Assembly: GCA_003013855.2 (NCBI GenBank) | Contig: PVNU02000386.1 | Location: forward strand, 62,001 to 126,000 | Direction of reading: 5' to 3' | Source of the DNA: Liriodendron chinense | Lineage: Eukaryota > Streptophyta > Magnoliopsida > Magnoliales > Magnoliaceae | Length of the DNA stretch: 64,000 nt | Shown: positions 22,938 through 33,200 of the stretch, one piece after another | Layout: each line of letters opens with the position of its first letter | Position numbering within the stretch: the stretch's first letter is position 1 | Notes under the pieces: generated by a model | Databases searched by the model: none | Seen by the model: the letters and a program-made list of their open reading frames with translations, nothing else | What the model was told of the DNA's origin: nothing | Program-made: the position numbers and the translations under genes

Positions 22938-23806
22938 TGTTATATATTATTGTTTCAAAATAATTTAAAATGAAATATTTCAAATATTTCAAAACTTTCC
23001 TCCAAATTTTTAGTAGTGCCTTTTTTGATTTTGTCTTTTTGTGCTAAAAGATAGTTCCACATCGGAATTGTGTTGGGAAACTTTTTTGGCTATAAGATTG
23101 GTTTTTAGCATAAGGGCATGAGCCCTTCAGGGGGCATGTGAATTTGGTTGTTTGGGGGGGCTACGCCCAAAGCCTCCCACTATGCCTAAAACCACACGTG
23201 CGCGCGCCTGTGTGACGTGTGATGTGCGGGTGCAACCCTAGCCAAAAAATCCAACGGACTTTTTCTTTTTCCAAAAGACACAACCATTGGGCCGCGGTTT
23301 GAATCAGGCCCAATAACGGTTTTCTTCTACAGAGAAGCCCAATGGTTATTTTATTTGAAAACCGAAGCAATGCATCTCTGTTTTAATGGGTGCTTAAACA
23401 CCCACTCGAGACATCTCTTGAAGTCTATAAAAGGACTTCTGATGATTTCTGTTTTTTTTTTAATTAACTTCGAATTTCATCTTTCATTCTCTCAGTTTTC
23501 TGATTTGCATTATTATTTTCTACTTCGGGTTAAACCTACAAAGGGTGGTTCGGGCCTGAGTACAGAGTGCAACCTTGTGACCAGGCAGTCGTTGTATCCT
23601 GGAGGTTGGCTGTCCATCGATCCTGTTGCACTAAGGAAATTATCTAAGGGAGGGCAGTAACAACTTCAAGCCGAGTGATTTATAATCACGCCTCAACTTG
23701 ACTATACGATAAGTTGATTTATAATTCTTTTAAAACAGTCAGATTCTTTCAGCTATAATTTTATTTTTATCATCATTTATCTAGATTTAACAACACAAAT
23801 ATTACA
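22938..23806 (+). repeat. Copia 3' LTR (869 bp)
   Basis: Starts TGTTATATATT after the purine tract and ends AATATTACA before the target duplication. TATAAAAG at 23426-23433 is a likely promoter box. Confidence 0.93.
23426..23433 (+). promoter_or_regulatory. TATA box in copia LTR
   Basis: TATAAAAG within AAGTCTATAAAAGGACTTC, which is itself a short palindrome, about 370 bases before the LTR end. Confidence 0.6.
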
Positions 23807-23974
23807 TTGTATCCGGCCCATTTTTTGTTTGATGTCCTAAAATGAGCTCAAAAAACGAATGGGCGGAGTGGATTTCTCACAAACATCACGGCAGCCCCAC
23901 TTAAGTTCTTTAGCAGGAAATCCGTCCTCCGAGCGTGGATTTCCCTAGACCGTGGAACCAGCGATGTGGTGCGG

Positions 23975-24530
23975 ACGCGGATTAGCTACTGGCAGGGCGA
24001 AGCTAACCTCGCTAATGAAGTGACGTCACCATGTTACGTGGGCCTCAGCATGATGGATGTGTTGTATCCATACCGTCCATCCATTTGGAGAGACCATGTT
24101 AGGACATGAGTCAAAGAATGAGTCAGATCTAAAGCTCAAGTGGACCTCACCACAGAAACAAGCGGGGACAATGACATCTACCGTTGAAAACTTCCTATGC
24201 TCACCATGATGTTGATTTGAGATCCAACCTGTTTATAAGTTCACGCAAACATTGAGGAAAGGAAAACACAAATATCAGCTTGATTGAAAACTTTGTAGCC
24301 CCTACGGAGTTTCCAATGGTGGATATCACTGCCCCACTGTTTTTTGTGGTGGGGTCCACTTGAAATTTGGATCTGCCTCATTCTTTGAGTCATCCATTAA
24401 AATAATCTCTCCAAATGAATGGACGGTATGGATACAATACATAGATCATGCTGAGGCCCACATAACATGGTGACGCCACTTCAGTAGCGAGATTCGCTAC
24501 GCAACCTCTCAGTAGGCGTCCATGTGGTGC
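23975..24530. mobile_element. F1 foldback element, GTAGCGAGATTCGCTA subfamily
   Basis: Arms from GGGCGAAGCTAACCTCGCTA and GAAGTGACGTCACCATGTTA to ATGGTGACGCCACTTCAGTA and GCGAGATTCGCTACGCAACC. Centre has GAGATCCAACCTGTTTATAA. The end sequence is repeated again at 24555-24580. Same subfamily as 48912-49990. Confidence 0.8.
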
Positions 24531-25221
24531 GACCGTGACCCTAGGGCCCACGTCGCTTTAGTAGCGAGATTCGCTATCCATCTGTTTTTCCTGCCTATTT
24601 TAAGAAGTTTTCACATAAATGAAAAAAAATCAGATGCAAATTCGAGGAAGGCTTCATCTGTAGGTATTTCTTTCTTCAAATTTTCCTTTGGTATGGCCCA
24701 CTTGATGCTTGGTATGTTGCACACGCGTTGGCATTACTTGGTGTAGCTTCTACTGCACGTTAGATTTCGTTTTGCCTCTGTTGCTACTTGGAATCGAGTG
24801 TGTCGTTGCTCACTGGGGCCCACATTCAACAGAATATTCTTGGATTGCATTCAACTCCAAAAATAAAAAGTTAGGATCATCAGGGTAAGCATGAATATTA
24901 TATAATAACTTATTTACGATGGTAACTAAAATATGGATGGCTGAAATTATTGGACCATTTCGTCATGTTCCTAGTCATGATGGAGGCAAAACGAAACTCG
25001 TGCTACTATCCTTCCCCCCTTTTTATGTTTTTTTGTTTTTTTGTTAAAGCTTTGTTAAGTTAGCAGGCAGTCATGCTGACATGAGAAACATAATCTTGAT
25101 GGGATCTGATTGTAAAATAGCTACCATTACTTACATTTATATTCTCAGCTCTTATCAAGGTTGATGTTTATAGGTCTAGTATTTTGGAGTAGAGGCTAAA
25201 AACATTTTGGCCTAAAAACTA
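24531..25221. other. Non-genic stretch
   Basis: Extra terminal-repeat piece (GTAGCGAGATTCGCTATCC near 24558), a shortened foldback remnant, and 24840-25000 resembling 265-420 of copy A (AAAATATGGATGGCTGAAAT). No gene seen. Confidence 0.4.
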
Positions 25222-25565
25222 CTGCACCCATTGTGACCCATATGGACCATATGCCATAACTATGTTGTTTGTTCACTCCACCCTTTTGTTTTAGGGCACG
25301 AGCCCAAAAGTGAGGCAAATCCAAAGCTCAAGTGAACCACACCACATTAAATAGTGGAACTGAATACCAATTGTTGTCACAAAAGTTTTGAATCAAGTTA
25401 ATTTTTGTGTTTTCCTTTTACTCACATCTATATGACTTCGTGAGTGGTCTAGTAAGATTACTATTTCATGTGGTGTGTTCGGCTTTGGATTTGCCTCTTT
25501 TTGAACCCATGCCCTAAAATGAACACGATGGAATGGATGGGCAACATGAATATGATATGTTAATA
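25222..25565. mobile_element. F1 foldback element, shortened
   Basis: Left arm with AGGGCACGAGCCCAAAAGTG and right arm with CATGTGGTGTGTTCGG and CCATGCCCTAAAATGAACAC. The centre is reduced. Confidence 0.65.
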
Positions 25566-25589
25566 ACAGAGAACCCCGTAAGTTTTGAA

Positions 25590-25770
25590 TCTAGATCGTC
25601 TGCTGGATCCAACAGGATTTTTCAGTTTGCCTCCTCCTGATTGGTCCAACTCAGCATATGTCAACGCTGACTGCGGTAAATAGCAGGGCTGACAATGTCA
25701 GTGCTTAGTTGGATTGATCAGGTGGTGAGCAAACAGGAAAACCCTGTTCAGATGAGGACTCATTAGTTTT
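25590..25770. mobile_element. Small foldback element (F2)
   Basis: Left end GAATCTAGATCGTCTGCTGG and right end TTCAGATGAGGACTC. Inner arms CTGATTGGTCCAACTCAGC and TTAGTTGGATTGATCAGG pair. Confidence 0.6.
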
Positions 25771-26034
25771 TGAGCGTGCAGAAAATATATAGAATTTCCA
25801 AGAAATTTACATGCTTTTTAAGCAGCAATTCTTTATTCAATCAAACAATAATGAGAAACAATGATGGTCCATTTGCAGGCATTTATAACGTGATTAGAAA
25901 AATCAACAGGTCGAATGTGGGCGTGGGCTGCACGTTTTAAATATTTTTAGTCAAAATTCGAACCAGTTCACAAATAACAAAAAGTGGACGCGTCGTAAGT
26001 CAAGAAATTGGGTTGCTTTGCACGCTATTATTGT
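25771..26034. other. Non-genic stretch
   Basis: AT-rich 264 bases with no recognised feature. Confidence 0.3.
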
Positions 26035-26300
26035 GCGGAGTAAACTCTGTTGGGCCCACCTAGAATGTATTTGCTTTATATATTCTGTCCATATATTTTT
26101 GCAGCTCATTTTAGGGGTTGAGCCCAAAATTTAAGCATATGAAAATCTCAAGTGGACCATGCCACAGGAAACAGTGGGAATAATGATTTCCACCGTTGAA
26201 ACCTTCCCAGGCCCCACAGTGATGTTTATTTGTCATCCAACCTGTTCATAAGATCACATGGCCATGGATGAAGGAAAAACACAAATATCAGCTTCGTTGG
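26035..26300. mobile_element. F1 foldback element, right half missing
   Basis: GTGCGGAGTAAACTCTGTTG left end, complete left arm and centre up to AAACACAAATATCAGCTTCG, then an abrupt change of sequence at about 26302. Confidence 0.75.
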
Positions 26301-26301
26301 A

Positions 26302-26740
26302 ATAAACAAAACAAACTGCAACAGGCACATTTTTGTTATCTAAATGCGAAGATTCTGAAGTGGGCGAACACTCGGCCCAGCGGGCGAACATGCTGGGCTC
26401 CGGCCCCGTGCACCTGCTGACACCTTTCAAAGCACTCTTTATGAAACCGCAGTCGTTAAGCGTTACGAGTCTACTCGCTCATTTCAGTGCTGGCCTTTCT
26501 TTCTTCCTTGGGCAGGCCATCAGTGAGTGATAGAAACAGGAAAAGTCGTATTAGGACTAGGCTGACTCTGCCATCTCTCTCTATCCGCTTCAAGAGGTGC
26601 TTAAATGGTCATTATCCGGGTGAAGGGATGGACTAGGGAAGGTAGGGATTGAAGTTGCTTTCGTAGCACTTGCTTCTATGTCAACAGCATCCACAATAAA
26701 TGCAGGCTTAAAAGCCGGGCCCTGATTTTTGAAGCTTGAA
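26302..26740. other. Possible organelle-derived (mitochondrial) patch
   Basis: Composition and style differ from the neighbours: fewer A/T runs, many G/C-rich words, and phrases such as GAAGTTGCTTTCGTAGCAC that resemble plant mitochondrial DNA. A 65-residue frame at 26333-26530 is open but unrecognised. It replaces the missing right half of the foldback element exactly at the break. This is an impression only. Confidence 0.3.
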
Positions 26741-27138
26741 GGTAAAAATGATTAAATCATAAACAACAATATTTATAGTGTACGAAACTTGATGAAAAGC
26801 TGATTATAAAACTAGATGGATTACAGAATTAACCAAACAGGAGACCAGCATTTATAACAAAGTCACGCCCTTTAACCCTGTGATATTTGATGGGTATCCA
26901 CACCACCAGTTAGATGCGCCATTCTGTGGTGAGCCATGGGCCTAAAACTAAGGCGAATCCATGACTTGGGTGGCCCACACCGTAGACAACACTTAAGAGT
27001 GGATATCCACCCATTGAAATCTTTGTGACCATTTATAGGTTCGACTGAGATGTGATTGAGAAATCCAGTCCACCATTGCGCATGTCCCGCTTAAACAAGA
27101 GGTCACACCAAGTTTTGTTGAGAAATTCAGCCCACCCA
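26741..27138. other. Non-genic stretch with foldback-like words
   Basis: Contains a decayed palindrome-like piece (GAGCCATGGGCCTAAAACTA; GTGGCCCACACCGTAG) but no resolvable element or gene. Confidence 0.35.
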
Positions 27139-27502
27139 TCACCTACGAACCATCTCTCACGAGAACTACGTGAGAGAATTTTGAAGACTCATCACACATG
27201 ATGTGTCCCTAAAATCTGAGCTGTCCACATGATGCAGCACCCTGAAAAACCCCCAGGGCCCAACTTTCAACCTGGTTCACAAGTCTAGTGGGCCGTAGAA
27301 AAAGGAAACAATTTCCTCCCTTGATTTGCCTGTCACTCTCATCTGTGGCCCACAAGAGTTCTGGATCAGGTTGAAAGTTGGGCCTGAGGGTTGTTCGGGC
27401 TGTTGCATCACGTGGACGGCTCAGATTTTGGAAACACATCATGTGTAATGAGTCCTCAAAATTCTCTCGAGGGTTCTAGTAAGAGATGGTTCATTGGTGA
27501 GC
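27139..27502. mobile_element. Foldback element, family F3
   Basis: Left arm CGAACCATCTCTCACGAGAA pairs with right arm AGTAAGAGATGGTTCATTGG. Inner arms GGCCCAACTTTCAACCTG and CAGGTTGAAAGTTGGGCC are perfect complements. About 360 bases, no coding capacity. Confidence 0.8.
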
Positions 27503-27503
27503 A

Positions 27504-27505
<2 letters not shown>

Positions 27506-27583
<78 letters not shown>
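27506..27583. repeat. (CT)n then (TA)n compound microsatellite
   Basis: CT run 27506-27538 continuing into a TA run 27540-27583. Confidence 0.95.
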
Positions 27584-27585
<2 letters not shown>

Positions 27586-27944
27586 GCTCATGCACAACTA
27601 GTTGTACGTCTATCTAGTTGGCATTTGGGGCCCACCATGGTGTTTGTACAATATCTTGCCCGTCCATTAAGATTATCCCATCACGAAAATGAGATACCCA
27701 AAAATCAAGTTGATCCAACTATTAGGTGGGGTACACCATAGGAAACCATGAAACAACACCTATAAACTCCACATTCACATAGAGCATCATATTTTCATGG
27801 TTAGATCGACCTGATTTTTGGGGGCATCCTATTTTTATATTAAGACAATCTTTTTGTACGGACGAAATATCATACAACCACCATAGTGGCCCCCACATAC
27901 CAACTAGTTGGACGCACAACTAGTTGCGTGTGAGCGTGTGAGCA
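27584..27944. mobile_element. Foldback element, family F4, inside a (TA)n tract
   Basis: Ends ATGCTCATGCACAACTAGTTG-like on the left and the inverted CAACTAGTTGCG...GAGCAT on the right. Inner GGGGCCCACCATGGTGTTTG pairs with CACCATAGTGGCCCCCAC. TA runs lie on both sides, so it inserted into a TA repeat or uses TA as target. Confidence 0.8.

Positions 27945-28009
<65 letters not shown>
27945..28009. repeat. (TA)n microsatellite
   Basis: About 30 TA units, the right-hand partner of the run at 27540-27583. Confidence 0.95.
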
Positions 28010-28012
<3 letters not shown>

Positions 28013-28455
28013 GAGGAATGAAAAAGCAGTAGGTCTTATAAAATTGACAATTAAATACTTTTTTTTTTTTTTGGAAATTAGATACCTAATCATGTAATAT
28101 TTGTTCATAAACAATTTGATCATCCATCATCATGGCCACTAATCAAATGGCCAAGATCATCGTATCAAAGTGATTCACGAGAACTAGGGATTATGAGTGG
28201 CCCCCACAACGTGGCAGTCCAAGTCCATGATAAGACCTTTTTCATCATAAATGGTTTGGTCTATCCACTTTGTTGGCAATTAACTGTTGGTATTATTAGA
28301 TCAAACTGATTTAGAGGTGTGCAGAATCAGACCTGGGGTGAACTTATGGACGGTCCACATCTATAAACTGAACCGTCCAATTGGTTGGCCTTTTAATGCA
28401 ATATATAGGATCATCAAATCAAAACGATTATCAAAATGCAGTAAGAAGCAGAGGT
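28010..28455. other. Non-genic stretch
   Basis: AT-rich; no gene or complete element recognised. Confidence 0.35.
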
Positions 28456-29212
28456 GGGCCCATGGGCTTCTTCTCATGAGTGGGCCAGCTCGGGATTTCC
28501 CTATAACAGTTGCCCCCCTACTCCCGATGCCGAGTTTGTTAGGGCTTGGGAGTAAGGTTAGTAGGATGAGTTGGCCTCATAGTTGCTAGAACTTCAGGAT
28601 CTCGATCTTCGTATGTATCTTCCAGCTGTTGGGTGGGATATGAGGAATTAATGGCAGGATTTGAGGAATCATTTGGCGGCCTTGGATAATCTTGTTCATG
28701 GCCTTGACTTGGCCATTGGCTTGAGGGTGCCGAGGAGAGGCAAATGTATTCTTGATACTGAGCCCCTCACGCAGTCCTAAGAACTTTGCATTATTGAGCT
28801 GTCGACCATTGTCCATAACGATGGTATGAAGGATGTAAGTGGTCAGGAAGGTCTTTCTAGGAATGGAAGTAGATCTCGAAATATCCGAATCTATTCAGAT
28901 ATCTCGGACCAACTTTGGAAGGTGGTTGGTTAGTCCTGTTCAGGGAGCTCAGCTCCATCACTTGGGGTCCGTTTCGGACTATGGAGTCCCCGCTTGGGTG
29001 GAGTGTTATTGACGAGCCCTTGGTCCCTCGCCCTTAGCTGATGATCGAGCTGTAGTTTTTCTCTGCCCTTTGCCACGGTAGAAGTCACTTGTAATCACCG
29101 TCATATGACCTCGGCTTGTTCCATTTTGAGGTCTTGCACTTTGAGCCCTTAGGCCAATGGGCTTCTTCATATGCATGGGGCCAGCTCGGGATATCTCCAT
29201 AACTATGACCAT
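28456..29212 (-). mobile_element. Degraded gypsy retrotransposon piece
   Basis: A Ty3/gypsy integrase scrap on the minus strand (28679-28831) lies between two similar direct repeats, ATGGGCTTCTTCTCATGAG at about 28460 and ATGGGCTTCTTCATATGCAT at about 29158, each followed by GGCCAGCTCGGGAT. The repeats may be remnants of LTR or internal duplication. Confidence 0.6.
28679..28831 (-). pseudogene. Ty3/gypsy integrase core fragment
   Basis: The minus strand reads LHTIVMDNGRQLNNAKF followed by a stretch with FASPRHPQANGQVKAMNKII. This is the second Asp and catalytic Glu region of plant gypsy integrases (usual text TDNGRQF...SPRHPQANGQVE), with V-K in place of V-E. Only about 51 residues survive and both sides run into unrelated sequence. 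Confidence 0.85.
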
Positions 29213-29821
29213 TTACTAATAACCAAGATCATTTGATCAAAATAATTGTTATAGGTAATGAGTCAACGATGAAGTGTCCGGTTACACGCATGTTCGGGAT
29301 TAATATTTGTACCTTTTTATAATAGTTAATTTTAAAGCAAGCCCAGATTCCCCGTGGTATCCATCCAAACACTTCCCTTTCATGCTAACCCTTCTTCAGA
29401 AAACGCCAATTAGAAAATCATTGCATCAAAAATATTTTAATTATCACTTGGAATGTTTACCAAACACACCCTCTTTGATCTTACCGGTTGATCTCTAGAA
29501 AACGTGGGCTCTGTCAATCTCCCCCGCACAGATGGAGCCGTGCAATGATAAAAAGAAATTGATTGTTGGGCTTCGTTGAAGATGTGAGACCAGATGTTAT
29601 AATTGCACACATTGAATAACACTCAAACCATTTAATGGATTACTAACAAAATCAGCACCGTCCGGTAACAGTACTTTTGTGATAGTTAAATCAGCACCAT
29701 TCAGATAGGGTAGGTACCTATGTATATTTGTACAACTGTAGATAGGCTAGTTAGATCATGTTAGATTCACGTTCGTATTAGCTGTACATATGCTTAAAAT
29801 TTGCTTGCGTGTGTGTGTGTG

Positions 29822-29822
<1 letters not shown>
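29213..29822. other. Upstream region of the GDSL gene
   Basis: No ORF or element recognised. Contains a short near repeat, AAATCAGCACCGTCCGGTAA and AAATCAGCACCATTCAG (29650 and 29690). Promoter elements cannot be assigned with confidence. Confidence 0.4.

Positions 29823-29882
<60 letters not shown>
29823..29882. repeat. (TA)n microsatellite in GDSL promoter region
   Basis: About 30 TA units after GTGTGTGTGTGTGC, ending 96 bases before the start codon. It may lie in the core promoter or 5' UTR, and no other clear TATA box is seen close to the gene. Confidence 0.93.
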
Positions 29883-29885
<3 letters not shown>

Positions 29886-29978
29886 GTGATGGGCTGCGGA
29901 TGGTGGAGCTATTGAAAATTTCTTCTTCATTATTAAATCAAAGCGGTCTTCAACAAGATACTATCTCTGCCCTTTCAA

Positions 29979-30234
29979 ATGGCTTCCTTCTCTTCTCCTA
30001 CCATGTTGGGGTTCATTCACCTTATTACGGTTTTCCTCACATTTTCTATTGCCTATTCATTACTAGATTGCTACACGTCCATCATCAGCTTCGGCGACTC
30101 CCTTGCCGACACTGGCAACAAGCTCCGCCAATCGAATTATGCTCACTACGTGAGCCGTCTCCCATATGGAGAGACGTACTTCCATCATCCCACCGGTCGG
30201 TTCTCTGATGGACGCCTGATCGTTGACTTCATCG
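29979..30234 (+). CDS. GDSL gene exon 1
   Basis: Start codon to donor ATCG|GTATGA, ending in phase 1. Encodes the signal peptide, the nucleophile block and PTGRFSDGRLIVDFI. Confidence 0.93.
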
Positions 30235-33200
30235 GTATGATCTAAGAGATCGATCTTAACATATTTGTGATTCCAACACCTTTTGATCTAAGATATTTAA
30301 CGTTTTAAGGGTCAAATCTCTTAAATCCAACGGTGAAGAATCATGGGTCTTTAATATTTGTGATAGAAAATTGAATTTATAAATGCAAGTATGTTTATCT
30401 CTTTCATTCGGTCTTGTTCTTACATGACACCGCACAACAGCCCAAGAACTTGGAATTCCATATCTGCCTCCATATCTTGGGTGTTCCAGCAACAGAGATA
30501 TCACTCAAGGGGTGAATTTTGCGTTTGGAGGAGCTACAGCACTCGATATTGCCTTCTTCCAAGACAGAGGGATTCCTAACGATTTGACAAACAACTCTTT
30601 GGGAATTCAGCTGGGATGGTTCAAAGATCTGTTGCCTTCTCTCTGCACCAATCCATCAGGTAACTCATTTTCCTTCTTTTTCTTTTTTCCCCCGAAATTT
30701 CAAAACCCAGTAGCCTCGTGACTCGCCCGTGTCAACTCCGTTGTTTAGTTATTTTTTTTTCTAATTTCCTTTTCGCGGTGATGCTATGGGGATTTTTCTC
30801 GTGACTATTCACATTCTTTCCGCGCCACGCATTCCCATTTATTTTTAGAAAGATGAGATCTCTGTATTGGTTTTTCCCCATTTTAGAAAACGTACATGGA
30901 CGTGATTCGGATTCATCGGCACTGATGTACAGCAGTCAAGACCTTGCAAATGGTGGGTCCCATAACAGCGAGTGGTCCAAATTTAAAGGGAAAACCAGAA
31001 TTTTAATGCTATTTTAACAGTGAACCCTCTTTCCAATGCTCCATGACCGCATGGTGCATAACAAACACAGGACACAACTCTTTCTTCTCCCCGCTGTGAT
31101 GTATGTCACACATTCACGCTGTCCATTGTAACCACAAAATTGTTTTAGAAATGAGTATGAAAATCAGGCAGATCAAAAACTCAAGTGGGCCACACCACAA
31201 CAAATGGTGAGGATGCCGCTACACAGAAATGAAACCTCCTTAGGCTAAGATTAAGGTTTTTTTTTTTTTTTTTCCTTCTCTCTTCGCAGGACTCGCCTTA
31301 TGAATGGGAAACATCACCGCAGGTTCCAAGAAGGTTTCTAGTTCTTTGTGATGTGACCCTCTTGAGTTTTGGTTCAGCCTGATTTTTGGACTGATATATT
31401 AACGTGAGATGGGCACCTAATGGAAATGGACTGCACACAGGCACCACCGTGGTGCTTTTTGTTGCACTCACATCTTCCGTCTCTGTGCATGCTACAGAGG
31501 ATTCAGATCCACATTAGCTATAGGTCTAGGTGTTGAATGACACCTGTTGCCTTGTGTCAATGGTAGACTATTTGGAGTTTCAACATGAAGTCATGGGCCT
31601 TGTGGTGCAAGTGTATTGCGGGCGGGGTATGAGTGTGTGGTGTAGGGATGAGCGTGTTTAAAACAAGAAAAGAAAAAGTAAAGGTGCAGGTGTTGAATGA
31701 AGAAGGTGGAACGCTCTTGGTGAGTAAAAATTGCCATTTTTTCCTCCTTTCTTATAGGATGAAATCTAATAGTCATATAACCCAAAGAAAATTTTAGTTC
31801 ATGATACATATAAATTGGTACCTATATTCCGGACATTTTATTTTGAATTACTTATATACCATGTATGTAGTTTCTCAAATAATTCTAGCTACCTCTGCAT
31901 CACCCAAGTTCAATGCAAAAAAAAAAAATGGTTAGCACATCTTCTTAGCTCAATTTTTAATTATGCTCAATCTATGGTTGGGTCAGCAATTTAGGTGTGC
32001 CGATTGTCTTGAGCTGGCTACTAAACAGTGGGCTGTAGGAAGTTTTCGACGGTGGGTGTTATTGTCTCCACTGTTTTCTGTAACGGGTCCCTTAGCAGCA
32101 TGACAACTTGTAATGCGTCTTTTCCCACCAACCGGCTACATGCCACTTGTCTAACGACATCCGTGCCATGCAGCCGGCAGGCCTATCACGAAGATATCCC
32201 GACAGAAATACCATCCTCATCCGCCTGGAATGGGTTACATCGGTTGGATAAATAGACAACTAGTGGCCTGAGTCAGCATACAGGTGTGGCCAATCTAATG
32301 AGTAGAGCAGTCTCACTTTCGACATGAGTGACCTCTGTAACACAGCCTATTGCTTACGTGGTACGGATGTGCTCCACAAGCTGCATATTGGTAGGAAAAA
32401 TGAGCTCTGATTAGGTACTTCTCCCACAGGACGCATGAGGAGACGGACGGGTACGTGGCATATCACTATTGGCTGATGCAGTGGGCCCCACACCTCGATA
32501 TTGGTGAGATGTGATGAGTCTGACGGCTCTACGTCATACCTAAGGTGCGGGGCCCATTGCATCGGCCAATGGCGATGCACCACGCACCCGTCCATCTCCT
32601 CGTGCATCTTGGTGGGGGTAGTACCTAATCTGACCGTAGGAAAGATAGGCCTGCGTGGCAGGCTGTCATGCCTTTTGACTGCAGGGATCAGTTCTCTCAA
32701 ATATAATATGGAGTTTGGTAAGGTTGTTGGAGTACAACTAAAGGATTACAAGTAACACGTATAAATCCAATCCAACAAACCTTATCTATTTCGGACTTTA
32801 TGCACCTGTGTAAAAAAGGGTTGTTGGGATGTACCAGTGAATAGAACCGCAAATATTCAGTTTAATCAAGAAATTAGTCCTCAAATTGCAATTATGTTTA
32901 TGGGTTAACATGAAATTAACATAATTGCTTAGGCAGCTGAAACCATATACACCAAAGCTAAGGAAAGAAATCACAAATTAGTTGAGTTTATAAATCTCAT
33001 AAATTGATGGTACATCCAAAAAGTCAGTTTCTTTTTGGGTCTTGCTCCATGGTTCAACAGTAGACAAACTCTATTTGGACGCTGAGAACATGAGATCGAG
33101 TGCCTATGCAGGGTGTATGTGGGGGGTGTGTGAAAAAAGAAGTCAGCAATTCTATCTATTGTACAAGTCTTATAGGTGCAAACCGCTAAGTATGACTATA

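Larger units (their letters stand above)
18995..23806 (+). mobile_element. Defective Ty1/copia LTR retrotransposon
   Basis: Bounded by the 5-bp target duplication TTGTA (18990-18994 and 23807-23811), with TG...CA ends. The 3' LTR (22938-23806) is complete. Of the 5' LTR only about 42 bases remain (18995-19036) before the sequence enters gag, so the primer site and most of the LTR and gag are deleted. The polyprotein frame 19236-22442 has five nonsense codons and no frameshift. The element cannot move by itself. Confidence 0.95.
18625..23945. mobile_element. F1 foldback element split by a copia insertion
   Basis: Left arm and centre occupy 18625-18994 and the rest 23807-23945. Removing 18995-23806 and one copy of TTGTA restores the family sequence across the junction (GAGTCTTGTATCCGG). 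Confidence 0.85.

Noticed and set aside
29801..30208. Alternative upstream start for the GDSL gene
   Set aside because: This frame includes the TA microsatellite and is out of frame with the GDSL motifs; the ATG at 29979 gives a signal peptide and the correct frame.
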